Below are positions 11,295-19,950 of a stretch of 64,000 bases of DNA, piece after piece. This DNA comes from Paraburkholderia tropica (GTDB taxonomy: Bacteria > Pseudomonadota > Gammaproteobacteria > Burkholderiales > Burkholderiaceae): contig NZ_CAJZAR010000001.1 in NCBI RefSeq assembly GCF_914484835.1, positions 1 to 64,000 on the forward strand, written 5' to 3'. The notes under the pieces are model-generated. The model was not told the DNA's origin. It saw nothing but the letters and a program-made list of their open reading frames with translations, and made no database searches. Every line of letters begins with the position of its first letter. Within the stretch, counting starts at the first letter, position 1. Position numbers and translations under genes: made by a program.

Positions 11295-11370
11295 GCCGGA
11301 ATAGCTCAGACGGTAGAGCAGCGCATTCGTAATGCGAAGGTCGGGGGTTCGATTCCTCTTTCCGGCACCA
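11295..11370 (+). tRNA. tRNA-Thr (anticodon CGT)
   Basis: 76 nt with encoded CCA. Acceptor stem GCCGGAA/TTCCGGC, D arm GCTC/GAGC, anticodon loop TTCGTAA (anticodon CGT at 11328-11330, reads ACG) and T arm with GTTCGATTC. The first base pair of the anticodon stem (G11321-A11337) is mismatched. It has its own promoter and terminator. Confidence 0.95.
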
Positions 11371-11382
11371 CCAAGTTTCATC

Positions 11383-11412
11383 AAAAAGCCCAGTCTTCGG
11401 ACTGGGCTTTTT
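11383..11412. terminator. Bidirectional terminator with UUCG tetraloop
   Basis: Stem AAAAAGCCCAGTC / GACTGGGCTTTTT (11383-11395 and 11400-11412) closed by TTCG on the plus strand. It can end tRNA-Thr on the plus strand and the convergent gene at 11439-13205 on the minus strand. Confidence 0.9.
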
Positions 11413-11438
11413 GTTTTCCGCCTCCGTTTCCCCCGCTT

Positions 11439-13205
11439 CTAGCGCTGAGCGGCCAGCGCGAGTAACGTCACGCACGCCACGCGCACCGCCTCGACTACGT
11501 CATCCCAATTGCCCAGCTCGCGCTGCCGGAAAAGCCGCGCCGACGGATACCACGGACTGTCCGCGCGATCGCACATCCAGCGCCAGTCGGTGCACAACGG
11601 CAACATGACCCACACCGGCACGCCCGCCCCGCCCGCCAGATGCGCCACCGAGGTATCGACGGTCAGCACCAGATCGAGCGATTGCGCGATCGCGAGCGTG
11701 TCGTCGAAAGTCGCGATCTCGGGGCCGAGCGCCGTCATGTCGATGCCGGCGGGCAACGCGGCCAGTTCGCGCTCCGCCGCGCCCTTCTGCAACGCAAACC
11801 ATGAAACCGCTGCGCCGCCGAGCGAAGGCAACATCGCGGGCAACAGCGCAGCGAGCTTCATCGAGCGATAGCGGTCAAGGTCATAACCCGGATTGCCGGC
11901 CCAGACGAGCCCCACGCGCAGACGCCCAGGCCTGCGCGGCGCTGCCGCGTCGAGCCGGTCGGACCAGCGCGCGACGGCATCGGGTTCGGCGTGGAGATAC
12001 GGCATGGCGCCCGGCAGCGTATCGAGCGTCATCGCCATGCGTTCGGGCATGCGGAACATGCGGCACCAGTAGTCGTACGGCCCCGGTGGCAGCGCGGCGC
12101 TCGCGCGATGCACGCCGCGCGCGCGACTCGCGATGCCGACCAGCGCCGCGTCGACCCAGACATCGACGATCGCGCCGCGACGCGCGAGCCAGTCCGCGCC
12201 ACGCAGCAGTTGCACCTGATCGCCGAGACCTTGCTCGCCCAACAGCAGAAAGCGCCGTCCGTCCACCGGCTCGCCCTGCCACTCGGGAAACGGCGGTTGC
12301 GCGAGCGTGCGGTTGTGCGCCAGACGCTCGTGCCAGCGATACTGCTTCCAGCCCGCCTCGTACTCGCCGTCGCGCAGCAGCGAAATCGCGAGATTGAACT
12401 GGATGTTGGCCTCGTTGGGCGCGAGGCGCGCGGCCTCGACGTTGTGGCGACGCATGCCCGCGTGATCGCCCTGCATGTGCAGCGCGTACGCGGCGTTGTG
12501 ATGAAGCAGCGGCAACGTGGCGTCGATGGCCAGACCTTGCCGCGCGACATCGAGCGCGTCGGCGAAGCGATCGAGGCCATTCAGCGCAAACGCGAGTTCC
12601 TTCAGCGCCACGGCATCGCTCGCGAAGCGCGCGCGGTACGCGGCGATCAGCGCATCGATCTCCGTTTCGGGCGCGGGCGCGAGGCGCGCCAGCGCGTTGA
12701 GCAGATCGACGCCGTCTTGCTGGGTCGCGTCGTCGAGCGACCACGCGTGGCGCAACGCCTGCGCGGCTTCGTCGATGCGCCCCGCTTCCTGATGCAGATC
12801 GCCGAGACGGCGCGCCGCGTGACGCAGCCGGGGATCGCACGCGAGCGCTTGCCGATAGTGCTCGCACGCTTCGTCGGCGCGGCCGGCGAGCTTGAGCACA
12901 TCGGCAAGATTGCGATGCTGGCTCGCCGTGCCGCCCGAAAGACTGAGCGCGCGGCGATAGCACGCCTCGGCGACGAGATGTTCGCCCGCGAGCGCCGCGA
13001 TCAATCCGCGATGCTCCCAGAGCGTGGTGTCGCCAGGCGCGAGGTGAAGCGCGCGCTCCAGCGTGTCGCGCGCACGCGCGGTCTCGCCCGCGCGAAAGGC
13101 GGCGAGCGCGTGCCGATGCAAGTCGGCCGCTGTCGCTTCGTTGATGGGCAGAGCTGAGGGCAGCGCTGGGGACAGTGTCGAGTCTGTGGAATGCGGGTCG
13201 TTCAT
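11439..13205 (-). CDS. TPR protein with C-terminal glycosyltransferase-like domain
   Basis: About 588 residues. The N-terminal two thirds are tetratricopeptide-type helical repeats (for example ALAAFRAGETARARDTLERALHLAPG and HRNLADVLKLAGRADEACEHYRQALACDP). The C-terminal ~250 residues resemble glycosyltransferase family 9 / TPR-glycosyltransferase fusions: FLLLGEQGLGDQVQLLRGADWL, LRVGLVWAGNPGYDLDR and a late LVLTVDTSVAHLAGGAGVPVWVMLP that matches the nucleotide-sugar site of heptosyltransferase-like enzymes. The acceptor is unknown; protein glycosylation or a surface polysaccharide is plausible. ATG 13205 (MNDPHS) is chosen over a longer frame because the upstream codons look non-coding. There are no cofactor genes nearby. 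Confidence 0.8.
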   Translation of the reverse strand: MNDPHSTDSTLSPALPSALPINEATAADLHRHALAAFRAGETARARDTLERALHLAPGDTTLWEHRGLIAALAGEHLVAEACYRRALSLSGGTASQHRNLADVLKLAGRADEACEHYRQALACDPRLRHAARRLGDLHQEAGRIDEAAQALRHAWSLDDATQQDGVDLLNALARLAPAPETEIDALIAAYRARFASDAVALKELAFALNGLDRFADALDVARQGLAIDATLPLLHHNAAYALHMQGDHAGMRRHNVEAARLAPNEANIQFNLAISLLRDGEYEAGWKQYRWHERLAHNRTLAQPPFPEWQGEPVDGRRFLLLGEQGLGDQVQLLRGADWLARRGAIVDVWVDAALVGIASRARGVHRASAALPPGPYDYWCRMFRMPERMAMTLDTLPGAMPYLHAEPDAVARWSDRLDAAAPRRPGRLRVGLVWAGNPGYDLDRYRSMKLAALLPAMLPSLGGAAVSWFALQKGAAERELAALPAGIDMTALGPEIATFDDTLAIAQSLDLVLTVDTSVAHLAGGAGVPVWVMLPLCTDWRWMCDRADSPWYPSARLFRQRELGNWDDVVEAVRVACVTLLALAAQR

Positions 13206-13877
13206 GAGGCGTCCAGATCGCGTGCGCGCCGCGATGCGGCGGTCGTGCGCATCGGCTTCGTCGGCCGCGCTTTTGAAGATAGCCGTGCGCGCCGGCGGAT
13301 CGAATCGGACGTTTCTGAAATGACGGCGCGAAGCGCGCTCCGGTACGCAGATGAGGGAACACAACGCGCTCAGCCGCGTTTAATCCTGCATTCCTGCGAA
13401 TTCGCTCAATAAATCCGTCTGAAAAGCGCTTCCAGCGAGTCATTAATCATCAGACTCGATAGAAACGATCGCTTACGTGTTTTAAATGTATTTAAAGATC
13501 TCGCGTCAACGAACGTTCATAATCGATCGTTGTAGAGAGATGGACTTGAGCGCGGGGGCCCGAACCGGGCGTGCAACTTGACGAGCTGCCTAGAACGCCC
13601 GCCTGGCGGGGCATTAACGGGATACGTGATGGACGGCGGGACGGACTGCGGCAAAACCCTGGTCTATAGCGCACGCGCATTCATCCGTTAAATACCTGAA
13701 TGCGGGCGAATTGGAACAATAGACGGGAATCCAAAAGATTATATTCCCGGACGCTCGATAAAATCGATCGCTGTGCGAAGAAAGCAACAGACAGATCGGA
13801 AAAGCACCTTTGCTCTGACGAGCACTAGCGCGACGGAAGGACCGAGCCGGATAATCGGCTTACATAGGAGAAAGATC
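13206..13877. other. 672-bp AT-richer intergenic region
   Basis: No gene recognised. The stretch 13400-13830 is distinctly richer in A and T than the flanks and contains many GATCG-like short motifs (ATCGATCG near 13522 and 13765). Around 13591-13606 there is a hairpin GCCCGCC-TG-GGCGGGGC. A small hairpin AGCCGGATAATCGGCT just precedes the ribosome site of the next small gene. It may hold promoters for the flanking divergent genes or an untranslated RNA; I cannot assign one. Confidence 0.5.
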
Positions 13878-14027
13878 ATGGACGCCAAACCGCCAAAGCT
13901 TCCGACCCCGGACCAAGTTTTCAGCCCGGATCCGGAACCGGTGGCCGTCGAGTTTCTCGGCGACGAATTGCCCGCTCACGTGCGCGCATTCCTCGACGAG
14001 CAACGTAAGGCACACGAACAGAAGTGA
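13878..14027 (+). CDS. Small acidic hypothetical protein (49 residues)
   Basis: A 49-residue frame starts at ATG 13878 after a good ribosome site (AGGAG at 13866-13870, 7 nt spacing). The sequence is Pro-rich at the N-terminus (KPPKLPTPDQVFSPDPEPV) and ends in a charged helix (HVRAFLDEQRKAHEQK). There is no signal or membrane segment and I do not recognise a family. The strong ribosome site and natural codon use support a real gene. Confidence 0.6.
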   Translation: MDAKPPKLPTPDQVFSPDPEPVAVEFLGDELPAHVRAFLDEQRKAHEQK

Positions 14028-14387
14028 CGGGGAAGCGCAGTCGCGCGACGCAAGCGGCACGATGGACCGCCCCGCTTGCCGCTCGCGCGTGCGAGTCGCG
14101 CCTGGCTGACGGCGCCGCCGCGAACGATCGCGGCGCGCGCGTGGCGCTGGGCGCACGCTGACCACAAGCTGTACGCGCAAAAGCCGCCCGCGCGGCGAAT
14201 GTGTGCGCTCGTGCGCGCTCGCGTGCTTTCGGACCATCGTGACCGGCCCACTTCCCGGCCTGCACGCTCCCTGCATCGCCGACATCGTCGCTCCGCTTCA
14301 ACGCCGCGAGCCGCGAATTCCGGGCACCACGTCCTCAACCGGCTATCCTTCGCTTTTCCCTCATCGGCCAGCCGGCCTCTTCGTGCA
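14028..14387 (+). other. 360-bp intergenic region before the chorismate mutase
   Basis: GC-rich sequence without a recognised gene, terminator or promoter. The chorismate mutase frame stays open through it back to 14076, but the predicted product (Arg/Ala-rich low-complexity) and the lack of a ribosome site argue against translation. Confidence 0.5.
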
Positions 14388-14978
14388 ATGACCTTCCGCT
14401 TTCGCGCCCTCGCGTCCTGCGCCGCCGCCCTCCTCTTCGCCTTGCCCGCCGTCTCGGCCCATGCCGATGGCGACGACACCGCGCTCACCAATCTCGTCGC
14501 GCTCGTTTCGCAGCGCCTCGCGCTCGCCGAACCGGTCGCGCACTGGAAGTGGATCAACCATAAGGCGATCACCGATACGCCGCGCGAAAACGCCCTGCTC
14601 GCCGATGTGCAGAAGCGGGCCGCCGCGGCCGGTGTCGATCCGGCGTTCGCGCGCGCGTTCTTCCGCGATCAGATCGACGCGAGCACCGACGTGCAGAACG
14701 CGCTGTTCGCGACGTGGCGCTCCTCGCAGCCGCCCGCCGAGCCGGCGCCCGACCTCGCGACGGTCACGCGTCCGCAACTCGATCGGCTCACGGGTCAGTT
14801 GATCGGCGCGCTCGCGCGCGCGCAAGCCACGCACATGGCGGACGATTGCCCCGCGCGCGTCGCGCGTGCGGTGGCGAACTGGAAGGAATTGACGCGCTAC
14901 GACTCGACGCGCGCCGACGCCATGACGCGCGCGCTCGGCCACGTCTGCGAGACGGGCGGCGTGGGCGGCATGGCGTAA
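14388..14978 (+). CDS. Secreted chorismate mutase (AroQ gamma class)
   Basis: 196 residues. An N-terminal signal peptide (FRALASCAAALLFALPAVSAHA, cleavage likely after AHA about residue 26) precedes an all-helical AroQ domain. Motifs fit the exported type: LVSQRLALAEPVAHWKW, then DQIDASTDVQNALFATW, and a C-terminal helical extension with two Cys (C154, C187) that may form a disulfide. The enzyme would rearrange chorismate to prephenate in the periplasm or outside the cell. This location is known for *AroQ proteins of pathogens and symbionts, but its purpose is not settled. No other aromatic-biosynthesis gene is nearby. Confidence 0.85.
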   Translation: MTFRFRALASCAAALLFALPAVSAHADGDDTALTNLVALVSQRLALAEPVAHWKWINHKAITDTPRENALLADVQKRAAAAGVDPAFARAFFRDQIDASTDVQNALFATWRSSQPPAEPAPDLATVTRPQLDRLTGQLIGALARAQATHMADDCPARVARAVANWKELTRYDSTRADAMTRALGHVCETGGVGGMA

Positions 14979-15009
14979 GCGCAAACGCGCGAGTACTTGA
15001 GCGTTAGCG

Positions 15010-16227
15010 TTAGACGGCGGTCGTCAAGCCGTCGTCGACAGACGCGGACGAGGACGCTGGCAAGGGCAACACGCGCAAGCCGCGTTCGAAACGCGTCTGC
15101 AAAATGCGCCAAGTCGTGAGTTCGAACGCCGGCTCGCGAGTCGCGGCGCAGAGCATGGCCGCTTCGGCCTCGTTCGCGACGGCGCCCAGATAGCACCAGC
15201 GGTCGATCAGATGGAACACGGGCGCAGCGCTCGCGGCGTCGCCCTCTTCGATCAGCACGGCACCGTCGAACGGCCAGGGCGCGGACAGCGGATCCTGCTT
15301 CGACACGCGCGGCACGCGGTTGAACGACGGCCGCCACTGCGCGATCCAGCGCGCCTCCACGAGCAACGCGCCAATCTCGCCGCCGGTGGCCTGCCATTCG
15401 ACGCGGCGCACCTGCTGCGCCATGCGCTGCTCGCGCGCCGAGCGGCGCTCGCCCGACAGATGCGAGCGCACGCGCTGGCGCACCCGCACGCTGCGGCCCA
15501 CGTAAAGCGGCGCCTCGTTCTCGCCGAAAAACGCGTACACGCCGTGACCGGCCGGCGCGGATTCGATCAATTCGTCGGTGATGTCGCCCGCGAGACGGTG
15601 ACGGCGCGTGAGCCGGTCGATCTGCGTGGCGAGCATCTGCGCGGGCACGAGGCCCGGCAGGCGCTGCCAGAATTGCCAGAGCAGATCGGCGTCGGCGAGC
15701 GCGCGGTGGCGATCGGCGGGCACGAGCGCGTGGCGCTCGACCAGCGCGTCGAGTCCGTGACGCTTTTCGGACGGAAAGAGCGCGCGCGACAGCCGCACGG
15801 TGCACAGCACGTCGGGATTGAACGCGATACCGGCGCGCTCGAATTCGGCGCGCAGAAAACCGCGGTCGAAACTCGCGTTGTGCGCGACGAACAGCTTGCC
15901 GGCGAGGCGCTCGAACAGCGCGGGCGCGATCTCGGCGAACGTGGGTGCGCCGCGCACCATCTGATTAGTAATGCCGGTGAGCTGCTGAATGAAGGGCGGG
16001 ATCGGCTGCTGCGGATCGACGAGCGAACTCCAGCGCGTGGCCTCGCCATCCTTGACCTCGACGACGCCGACTTCGGTGATGCGATGCTCGCCCACGGAGC
16101 CGCCCGTCGTTTCGAGATCCACGAAGACCAGCGGAACGTCGCCGGACGAGCGTTCGGCGCTCAGTTCGGCGCTCAGTTCAGCGCTCGATTCGGCGCTCGA
16201 TTCGGCGCTCATGGAGGTGTCGGACAT
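15010..16227 (-). CDS. DEDDh 3'-5' exonuclease fused to a GIY-YIG domain (Pol III epsilon/Cho-like)
   Basis: 405 residues from the ATG at 16227. After a repetitive N-terminus (SAES/SAEL repeats, residues 7-26) comes a DnaQ-type exonuclease: FVDLETTG (D37, E39), HNASFD and HRALADAD complete the DEDDh set. A GIY-YIG nuclease domain follows (GVYAFFGENEAPLYVGRS, then SHL), as in bacterial proteins annotated 'exonuclease domain-containing / Cho'. The combination suggests DNA repair, perhaps excision-repair-like incision plus trimming, but this is inferred. The upstream extension of the frame has no coding character. It is convergent with the chorismate mutase. Confidence 0.85.
   Translation of the reverse strand: MSDTSMSAESSAESSAELSAELSAERSSGDVPLVFVDLETTGGSVGEHRITEVGVVEVKDGEATRWSSLVDPQQPIPPFIQQLTGITNQMVRGAPTFAEIAPALFERLAGKLFVAHNASFDRGFLRAEFERAGIAFNPDVLCTVRLSRALFPSEKRHGLDALVERHALVPADRHRALADADLLWQFWQRLPGLVPAQMLATQIDRLTRRHRLAGDITDELIESAPAGHGVYAFFGENEAPLYVGRSVRVRQRVRSHLSGERRSAREQRMAQQVRRVEWQATGGEIGALLVEARWIAQWRPSFNRVPRVSKQDPLSAPWPFDGAVLIEEGDAASAAPVFHLIDRWCYLGAVANEAEAAMLCAATREPAFELTTWRILQTRFERGLRVLPLPASSSASVDDGLTTAV
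16152..16211. repeat. Five 12-bp tandem repeats inside the exonuclease gene
   Basis: Five consecutive 12-bp units of the form (G/A)TTC(G/A)GCGCTC(A/G) cover 16152-16211. On the minus strand they encode SAES-SAES-SAEL-SAEL-SAER at the N-terminus. The period is a multiple of three, so copy-number change keeps the frame. Confidence 0.9.
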
Positions 16228-16547
16228 GGTGAAACAGTAAGACGTGAAAAAGAAATCCGCCCAAGTATGCACGGTTTGGACGAAGCGCGCTGGACTTCCC
16301 GGCGATTTCCACGGATAAGACCCCGACGCGCGCACCCGGTTTTTAATTCTAATTGACGAGTTTTTTTGAATCGGGGTTTTCCCGCGAATCATAATTACTG
16401 AGCGGCGATTATTACGCGGCTTTCACGTCATTCATGCGAATCCAGAAACAAAAAAGCCCTGGTTTCTCCAGGGCTTGTTCGTGCGGCAAGCAGACGCGCA
16501 GACTTGGACATGCAGCCTTTCGCGCCCGCTGGCGCAGCGCACCCGGC
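16228..16547. other. 320-bp region between the exonuclease gene and csp
   Basis: No gene seen. It contains the presumed promoter of the exonuclease gene and, at its right side, the csp terminator at 16449-16476. Confidence 0.5.
16449..16476 (-). terminator. Terminator of the cold-shock gene
   Basis: Read on the minus strand: AAGCCCTGG, a 5-nt loop, CCAGGGCTT, then a T run; about 70 bp after the csp stop. Confidence 0.8.
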
Positions 16548-16751
16548 TTAGATCGGCTGGATGTTCGCGGCTTGCTTGCCCTTCGGGCCAACCTTGACGT
16601 CGAACGACACGCGCTGGTTTTCCTTCAGCGACTTGAAGCCGTCTGCACGGATCTCCGAGAAGTGCGCGAACAGGTCGTCGCCGCCGGCGTCCGACGTGAT
16701 GAAGCCAAAGCCCTTTGCATCATTGAACCATTTGACAATACCGGTTTCCAT
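16548..16751 (-). CDS. Cold-shock domain protein (CspA family)
   Basis: 67 residues, [18 protein letters not shown]..., a single OB-fold nucleic-acid-binding domain. RNP1 (KGFGFI) and RNP2 (DLFAHF) are intact. CspA-family proteins bind single-stranded RNA and DNA and act as RNA chaperones and transcription antiterminators. The ATG at 16751 follows GAGGGAAACGGAAAC. The gene has a long AT-rich upstream region, in keeping with cold-regulated csp leaders, but no cold box is recognisable by eye. Which csp paralogue it is cannot be told. Confidence 0.95.
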   Translation of the reverse strand: METGIVKWFNDAKGFGFITSDAGGDDLFAHFSEIRADGFKSLKENQRVSFDVKVGPKGKQAANIQPI

Positions 16752-17163
16752 GTTTCCGTTTCCCTCAAAATTTAATGACGCGGGCACTATCCTCACGCCG
16801 AATGCTTTGCTGAATCACTTCCTTTTCCTGCGACAATTCAATTACCGCTAAAGAAGTAAATCAGAAGTGCCGTTATACGGGGAACGACAATCGCCAGTCA
16901 AGCGAATTTTTTATAACAGCATTCCCGTTTTCGCGATAAACCCGCACGCATCAAAAAACGCACAAAAAATATATGCAAGCGGAATGATTATCGGAGACGC
17001 GGCATCGGCGACATCTTTATCCGCTTAATTACCTGACTTCGGTATATGTCGGGAAAATTTCCCGAAGTGTAACAATTGGTGTCAAACGTAAGTGTTTTTA
17101 CCGGTTGTTCGAGTATTACGTTCAACTCATCATGAATACATTCGCGTGCAAAGGGAGGTCATC
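16752..17163. other. 412-bp AT-rich divergent region upstream of csp
   Basis: Clearly AT-richer than average. It should hold the csp promoter/leader (minus) and the promoter of the small plus-strand gene at 17164. A perfect dyad TCGGGAAA-A-TTTCCCGA occupies 17049-17065. No gene seen. Confidence 0.6.
17049..17065. promoter_or_regulatory. Palindrome, candidate operator
   Basis: TCGGGAAA and TTTCCCGA are perfect inverted repeats around a central A, about 100 bp upstream of the 67-residue gene. A partial outer match (ACTTCGG ... CCGAAGT) extends it. Confidence 0.45.
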
Positions 17164-17367
17164 ATGCTGACGACTCTGCGACGTTGGATGCATTGGCTCG
17201 TGGAAATCGACGGTCCCGATCAGGCCACCGCCGGTGAGCTCGACACTTATGGTCCGTGGCACGGCGATCACTGGCACAACCTGCTGTGTTCCCCGATGGA
17301 CGCCCGGCACTATGTAATGGAAGACTGGAGTCTGCAATCCGAACCGCCCGAGGAGCGTGGTCGTTAG
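17164..17367 (+). CDS. Hypothetical protein (67 residues)
   Basis: ATG 17164 is preceded by a strong ribosome site (AAAGGGAGGTC). The product is Trp- and His-rich (MLTTLRRWMHWLVEIDGPDQ, then YGPWHGDHWHNLL), without a signal peptide or membrane segment. I do not recognise a family. It is flanked by AT-rich DNA that contains a palindrome upstream, so it may be regulated. Confidence 0.65.
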   Translation: MLTTLRRWMHWLVEIDGPDQATAGELDTYGPWHGDHWHNLLCSPMDARHYVMEDWSLQSEPPEERGR

Positions 17368-17917
17368 GGCAGACAGGATGCGAGGCGGGGCGCCATGTCC
17401 CGCTGCTAATTGGCGGGCAAAAAAAAGCGCAGCCAATGGCCGCGCCGACAAAGGTTTGGAGATCTTTTTCGTCAACGAAAAAGTCTGCTTCGGAAAGCAG
17501 TGAGTTCAGTATAGCGGCAGCGTTCTGGCGCATTAACTGTACGCAGCACAATCATCTGTTACGTTACACGCAATAATCCTGCTTAACCGTGATTTACGTT
17601 GTTTTTCGCAATCAATTGTTGTAGCGATCGCACAACGCCATTCGGTTGACACTCCCCACCCGCGCTCTGCAATCCCTCTGAAAGCCCCATCCAGCAAGGC
17701 GGAAACGAAGATCCGGTAACCATTTCCAAATCCGCAATACTTTATTGCGCAAATCGGAATGCCTGCTTTCCGAGCACCGTCTCTACACTCTGCCTGTCCG
17801 GAAGCCGACTTCGACGGATTTACGCGCCACGCGAGTTCGCCTCTCGCTGCCAATCGCGTGGACGGCTTCCCAAACAGGGTTCGACGAAACCCACCTCTGT
17901 TCTCGGAGTTTACAAAG
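17368..17917. other. 550-bp region upstream of the porin
   Basis: No gene seen. Contains a hairpin CTTTTTCG-TCAA-CGAAAAAG at 17464-17483 with no T run, and TTGACA at 17646-17651 that may be a -35 element without an obvious -10 partner. The region should carry the porin promoter and a leader; the ribosome site CGGAG lies at about 17904-17908. Confidence 0.5.
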
Positions 17918-19096
17918 ATGAAAAAGACTCTCATGGTCGCTGCCCTCACGGGCGTTTTTGCAACGGCAGCACACGCTCAAAGCAGCGTCACGCTGTACGG
18001 CCTGATCGACGCCGGCATCACCTACGCGAACAACTCGGGCGGCCACAGCCTGTGGAAGGCTTCGAGCGGCACCGTCAACGGTAGCCGTTGGGGCCTGCGT
18101 GGTTCGGAAGACCTCGGTGGCGGTCTGAAGGCCATCTTCACGTTGGAAAGCGGCTTCAGCATCATGAACGGCACGGCAGGTCAGTCGAGCCGCATGTTCG
18201 GCCGTCAAGCATTCGTCGGTCTGGCAAGCAACCAATACGGTGCTGTCACCCTCGGTCGCCAGTACGACTCCGTCGTCGACTACGTGGCTCCGCTGTCGAA
18301 CACGGGTACGCAATACGGCGGCACGATCGCTGCTCACCCGTATGACAACGACAACCTGAACAACTCGATCCGTTTCAACAACACGATCAAGTACAGCAGC
18401 GTCAACTACGCTGGCTTCAAGTTCGGCGGCACGTACTCGTTCTCGAACAGCAGCGAATTCGCGAACAACCGTGCGTACAGCTTCGGCGCATCGTACAACT
18501 GGGGCGGCCTGAACGTCGCAGCTGGCTACCTGCAGCTGAACAACGACGTCACGAACGCAGTGTTCGCGAACGCCAACGGCCCGGCAGCTTCGGCAGCAGG
18601 CGCGCAAACCGGCGAATGGACGTTCCTGGCTGGCCGTCAGCGCACGTTCGGCGGCGGCGTGAACTACACGTTCGGCCCGGCAACGGCTGGCATCGTCTAC
18701 ACGCAGACGAACCTGTCGGACGCAACCGGCGGCGGCATCTCGGGTACGCAATCGGGCACGGGCTCGACCGGCGGCATCGCTTTCCGTGCTGACAGCGCTC
18801 GCTTCCAGAACTTCGAAGGTAACATCCGTTACGCTCTGACCCCGGCCCTGAGCCTGGCTGGCGCGTACACGTACACCCGTGCAAACCTGGGTGGCGGTGT
18901 GAACCCGAACTACAACACGGTCGCTCTGCAGTCGGACTACGCACTGTCGAAGCGCACGGACGTCTACCTCCAGGGCGACTGGCAACACGTGTCGGACAAC
19001 TCGGCCGGCATCGGTGCTTACCTGAACGGTCTGGGTTCGGCTTCGACCCGTCAAGACCAGATCGCTGTGACGGTTGGTATGCGTCACCGCTTCTAA
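17918..19096 (+). CDS. Gram-negative trimeric porin
   Basis: 392 residues starting MKKTLMVAALTG with a signal peptide cleaved after AHA (about residue 21), then QSSVTLYGLIDAGITY, the classic first strand of burkholderial porins (OpcP/Omp38 type). The loop-3-like segment and repeated beta strands (GSRWGLRGSEDLGGGLKAIF, NNTIKYSSV, KRTDVYLQGDWQHVS) follow, and the protein ends in Phe (VGMRHRF), the outer-membrane insertion signal. It forms diffusion channels in the outer membrane. Codons such as GCT, CGT and GGT are more common here than in neighbouring genes, consistent with very high expression. A frame extension back to 17759 is rejected. Confidence 0.95.
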   Translation: MKKTLMVAALTGVFATAAHAQSSVTLYGLIDAGITYANNSGGHSLWKASSGTVNGSRWGLRGSEDLGGGLKAIFTLESGFSIMNGTAGQSSRMFGRQAFVGLASNQYGAVTLGRQYDSVVDYVAPLSNTGTQYGGTIAAHPYDNDNLNNSIRFNNTIKYSSVNYAGFKFGGTYSFSNSSEFANNRAYSFGASYNWGGLNVAAGYLQLNNDVTNAVFANANGPAASAAGAQTGEWTFLAGRQRTFGGGVNYTFGPATAGIVYTQTNLSDATGGGISGTQSGTGSTGGIAFRADSARFQNFEGNIRYALTPALSLAGAYTYTRANLGGGVNPNYNTVALQSDYALSKRTDVYLQGDWQHVSDNSAGIGAYLNGLGSASTRQDQIAVTVGMRHRF

Positions 19097-19135
19097 GCTT
19101 CACGCCGCTGGCCGCTTCGGCCAGCTGTGTAGCTG

Positions 19136-19164
19136 AAAAAGGCGCCCTCGTGGCGCCTTTTTTT
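19136..19164. terminator. Bidirectional terminator between porin and greB
   Basis: Stem AAAAAGGCGCC / GGCGCCTTTTT (19136-19146, 19152-19162) with loop CTCGT and extra T. It serves the porin on plus and greB on minus. Confidence 0.9.
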
Positions 19165-19201
19165 CGTTTACCGATCCGGCAGAGCCGGAGCGATAAAGCG
19201 C

Positions 19202-19765
19202 CTACGCGCCAGGCGCCGGATAACGCACATCGAGCACGTCGATGGACGCCGGGCCCGTAGGCGTATGCAAGGTCACCTGATCGCCGATCTTCGCCTTCAA
19301 CAAGGCGCGCGCGATCGGCGAGATCCAACTCACGTGCCCGCGATCCAGATCGATTTCGTCGACGCCGACGATCGTGATCGTATGCGACTCGCCGTCCTCG
19401 GTGCCGTACTCGACCGTCGCGCCGAAGAACACCTGATCGACGCTCTCCTGACGGCTGCTGTCGACCACCTCGGCCAGATCGAGCCGCTTCGTCAGGAAGC
19501 GGATACGCCGGTCGATTTCGCGCAGCCTGCGCTTGCCGTAGATGTAGTCGCCATTCTCTGAACGGTCGCCATTCGACGCCGCCCACGAGACGAGCTTGAC
19601 CACCTCGGGCCGCGCCTCGTCGAGCAGATGCAGCAGTTCGCTGCGCATGCGCTGGTAGCCCGCGGGCGTCATGTAGTTCTTGGTCCCGGCGGGAATCTCG
19701 GGGTGACCGGCTTCGAGATCGTCGTCGTCGTTGTCGGTCGATTCTTTGACAAAGGCCTTGTTCAT
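19202..19765 (-). CDS. greB: Transcription elongation factor GreB
   Basis: 187 residues. GreB enters the RNA polymerase secondary channel and stimulates cleavage of backtracked transcripts. An N-terminal coiled-coil domain (YQRMRSELLHLLDEARPEVVKLVSWAA..GDRSENGDYIYGKRRLREIDRRI) holds the family-typical GDRSENGDY tip, and the C-terminal globular domain ends in TLHTPTGPASIDVLDVRY. An acidic N-terminal extension (STDNDDDDLEAG) is about 25 residues longer than in E. coli. It is convergent with the porin; two tRNA genes follow upstream. Confidence 0.95.
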   Translation of the reverse strand: MNKAFVKESTDNDDDDLEAGHPEIPAGTKNYMTPAGYQRMRSELLHLLDEARPEVVKLVSWAASNGDRSENGDYIYGKRRLREIDRRIRFLTKRLDLAEVVDSSRQESVDQVFFGATVEYGTEDGESHTITIVGVDEIDLDRGHVSWISPIARALLKAKIGDQVTLHTPTGPASIDVLDVRYPAPGA

Positions 19766-19950
19766 GATGGTTCGATACGTTCGATGCGCTGCTGTACTGA
19801 CACGCCTGCTTCAATGCCACGAAGGTTGCGGGACACCGCGCGCCCGGCGCTGCGGCCCCACCCTTCAGGGTACACGAAGCGCGTCTGCAAACAAATTGCG
19901 ATAAGGGGCTTCCATTTCCCGAAATCGGTGCTATACTCTCTTTTCTGTGT

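Noticed and set aside
17464..17483. Terminator in the porin upstream region
   Set aside because: CTTTTTCG-TCAA-CGAAAAAG is a clean hairpin, but neither side continues with a T run.
17759..17917. Longer N-terminus of the porin
   Set aside because: The ATG at 17918 begins a perfect signal peptide; 53 extra codons would bury it.
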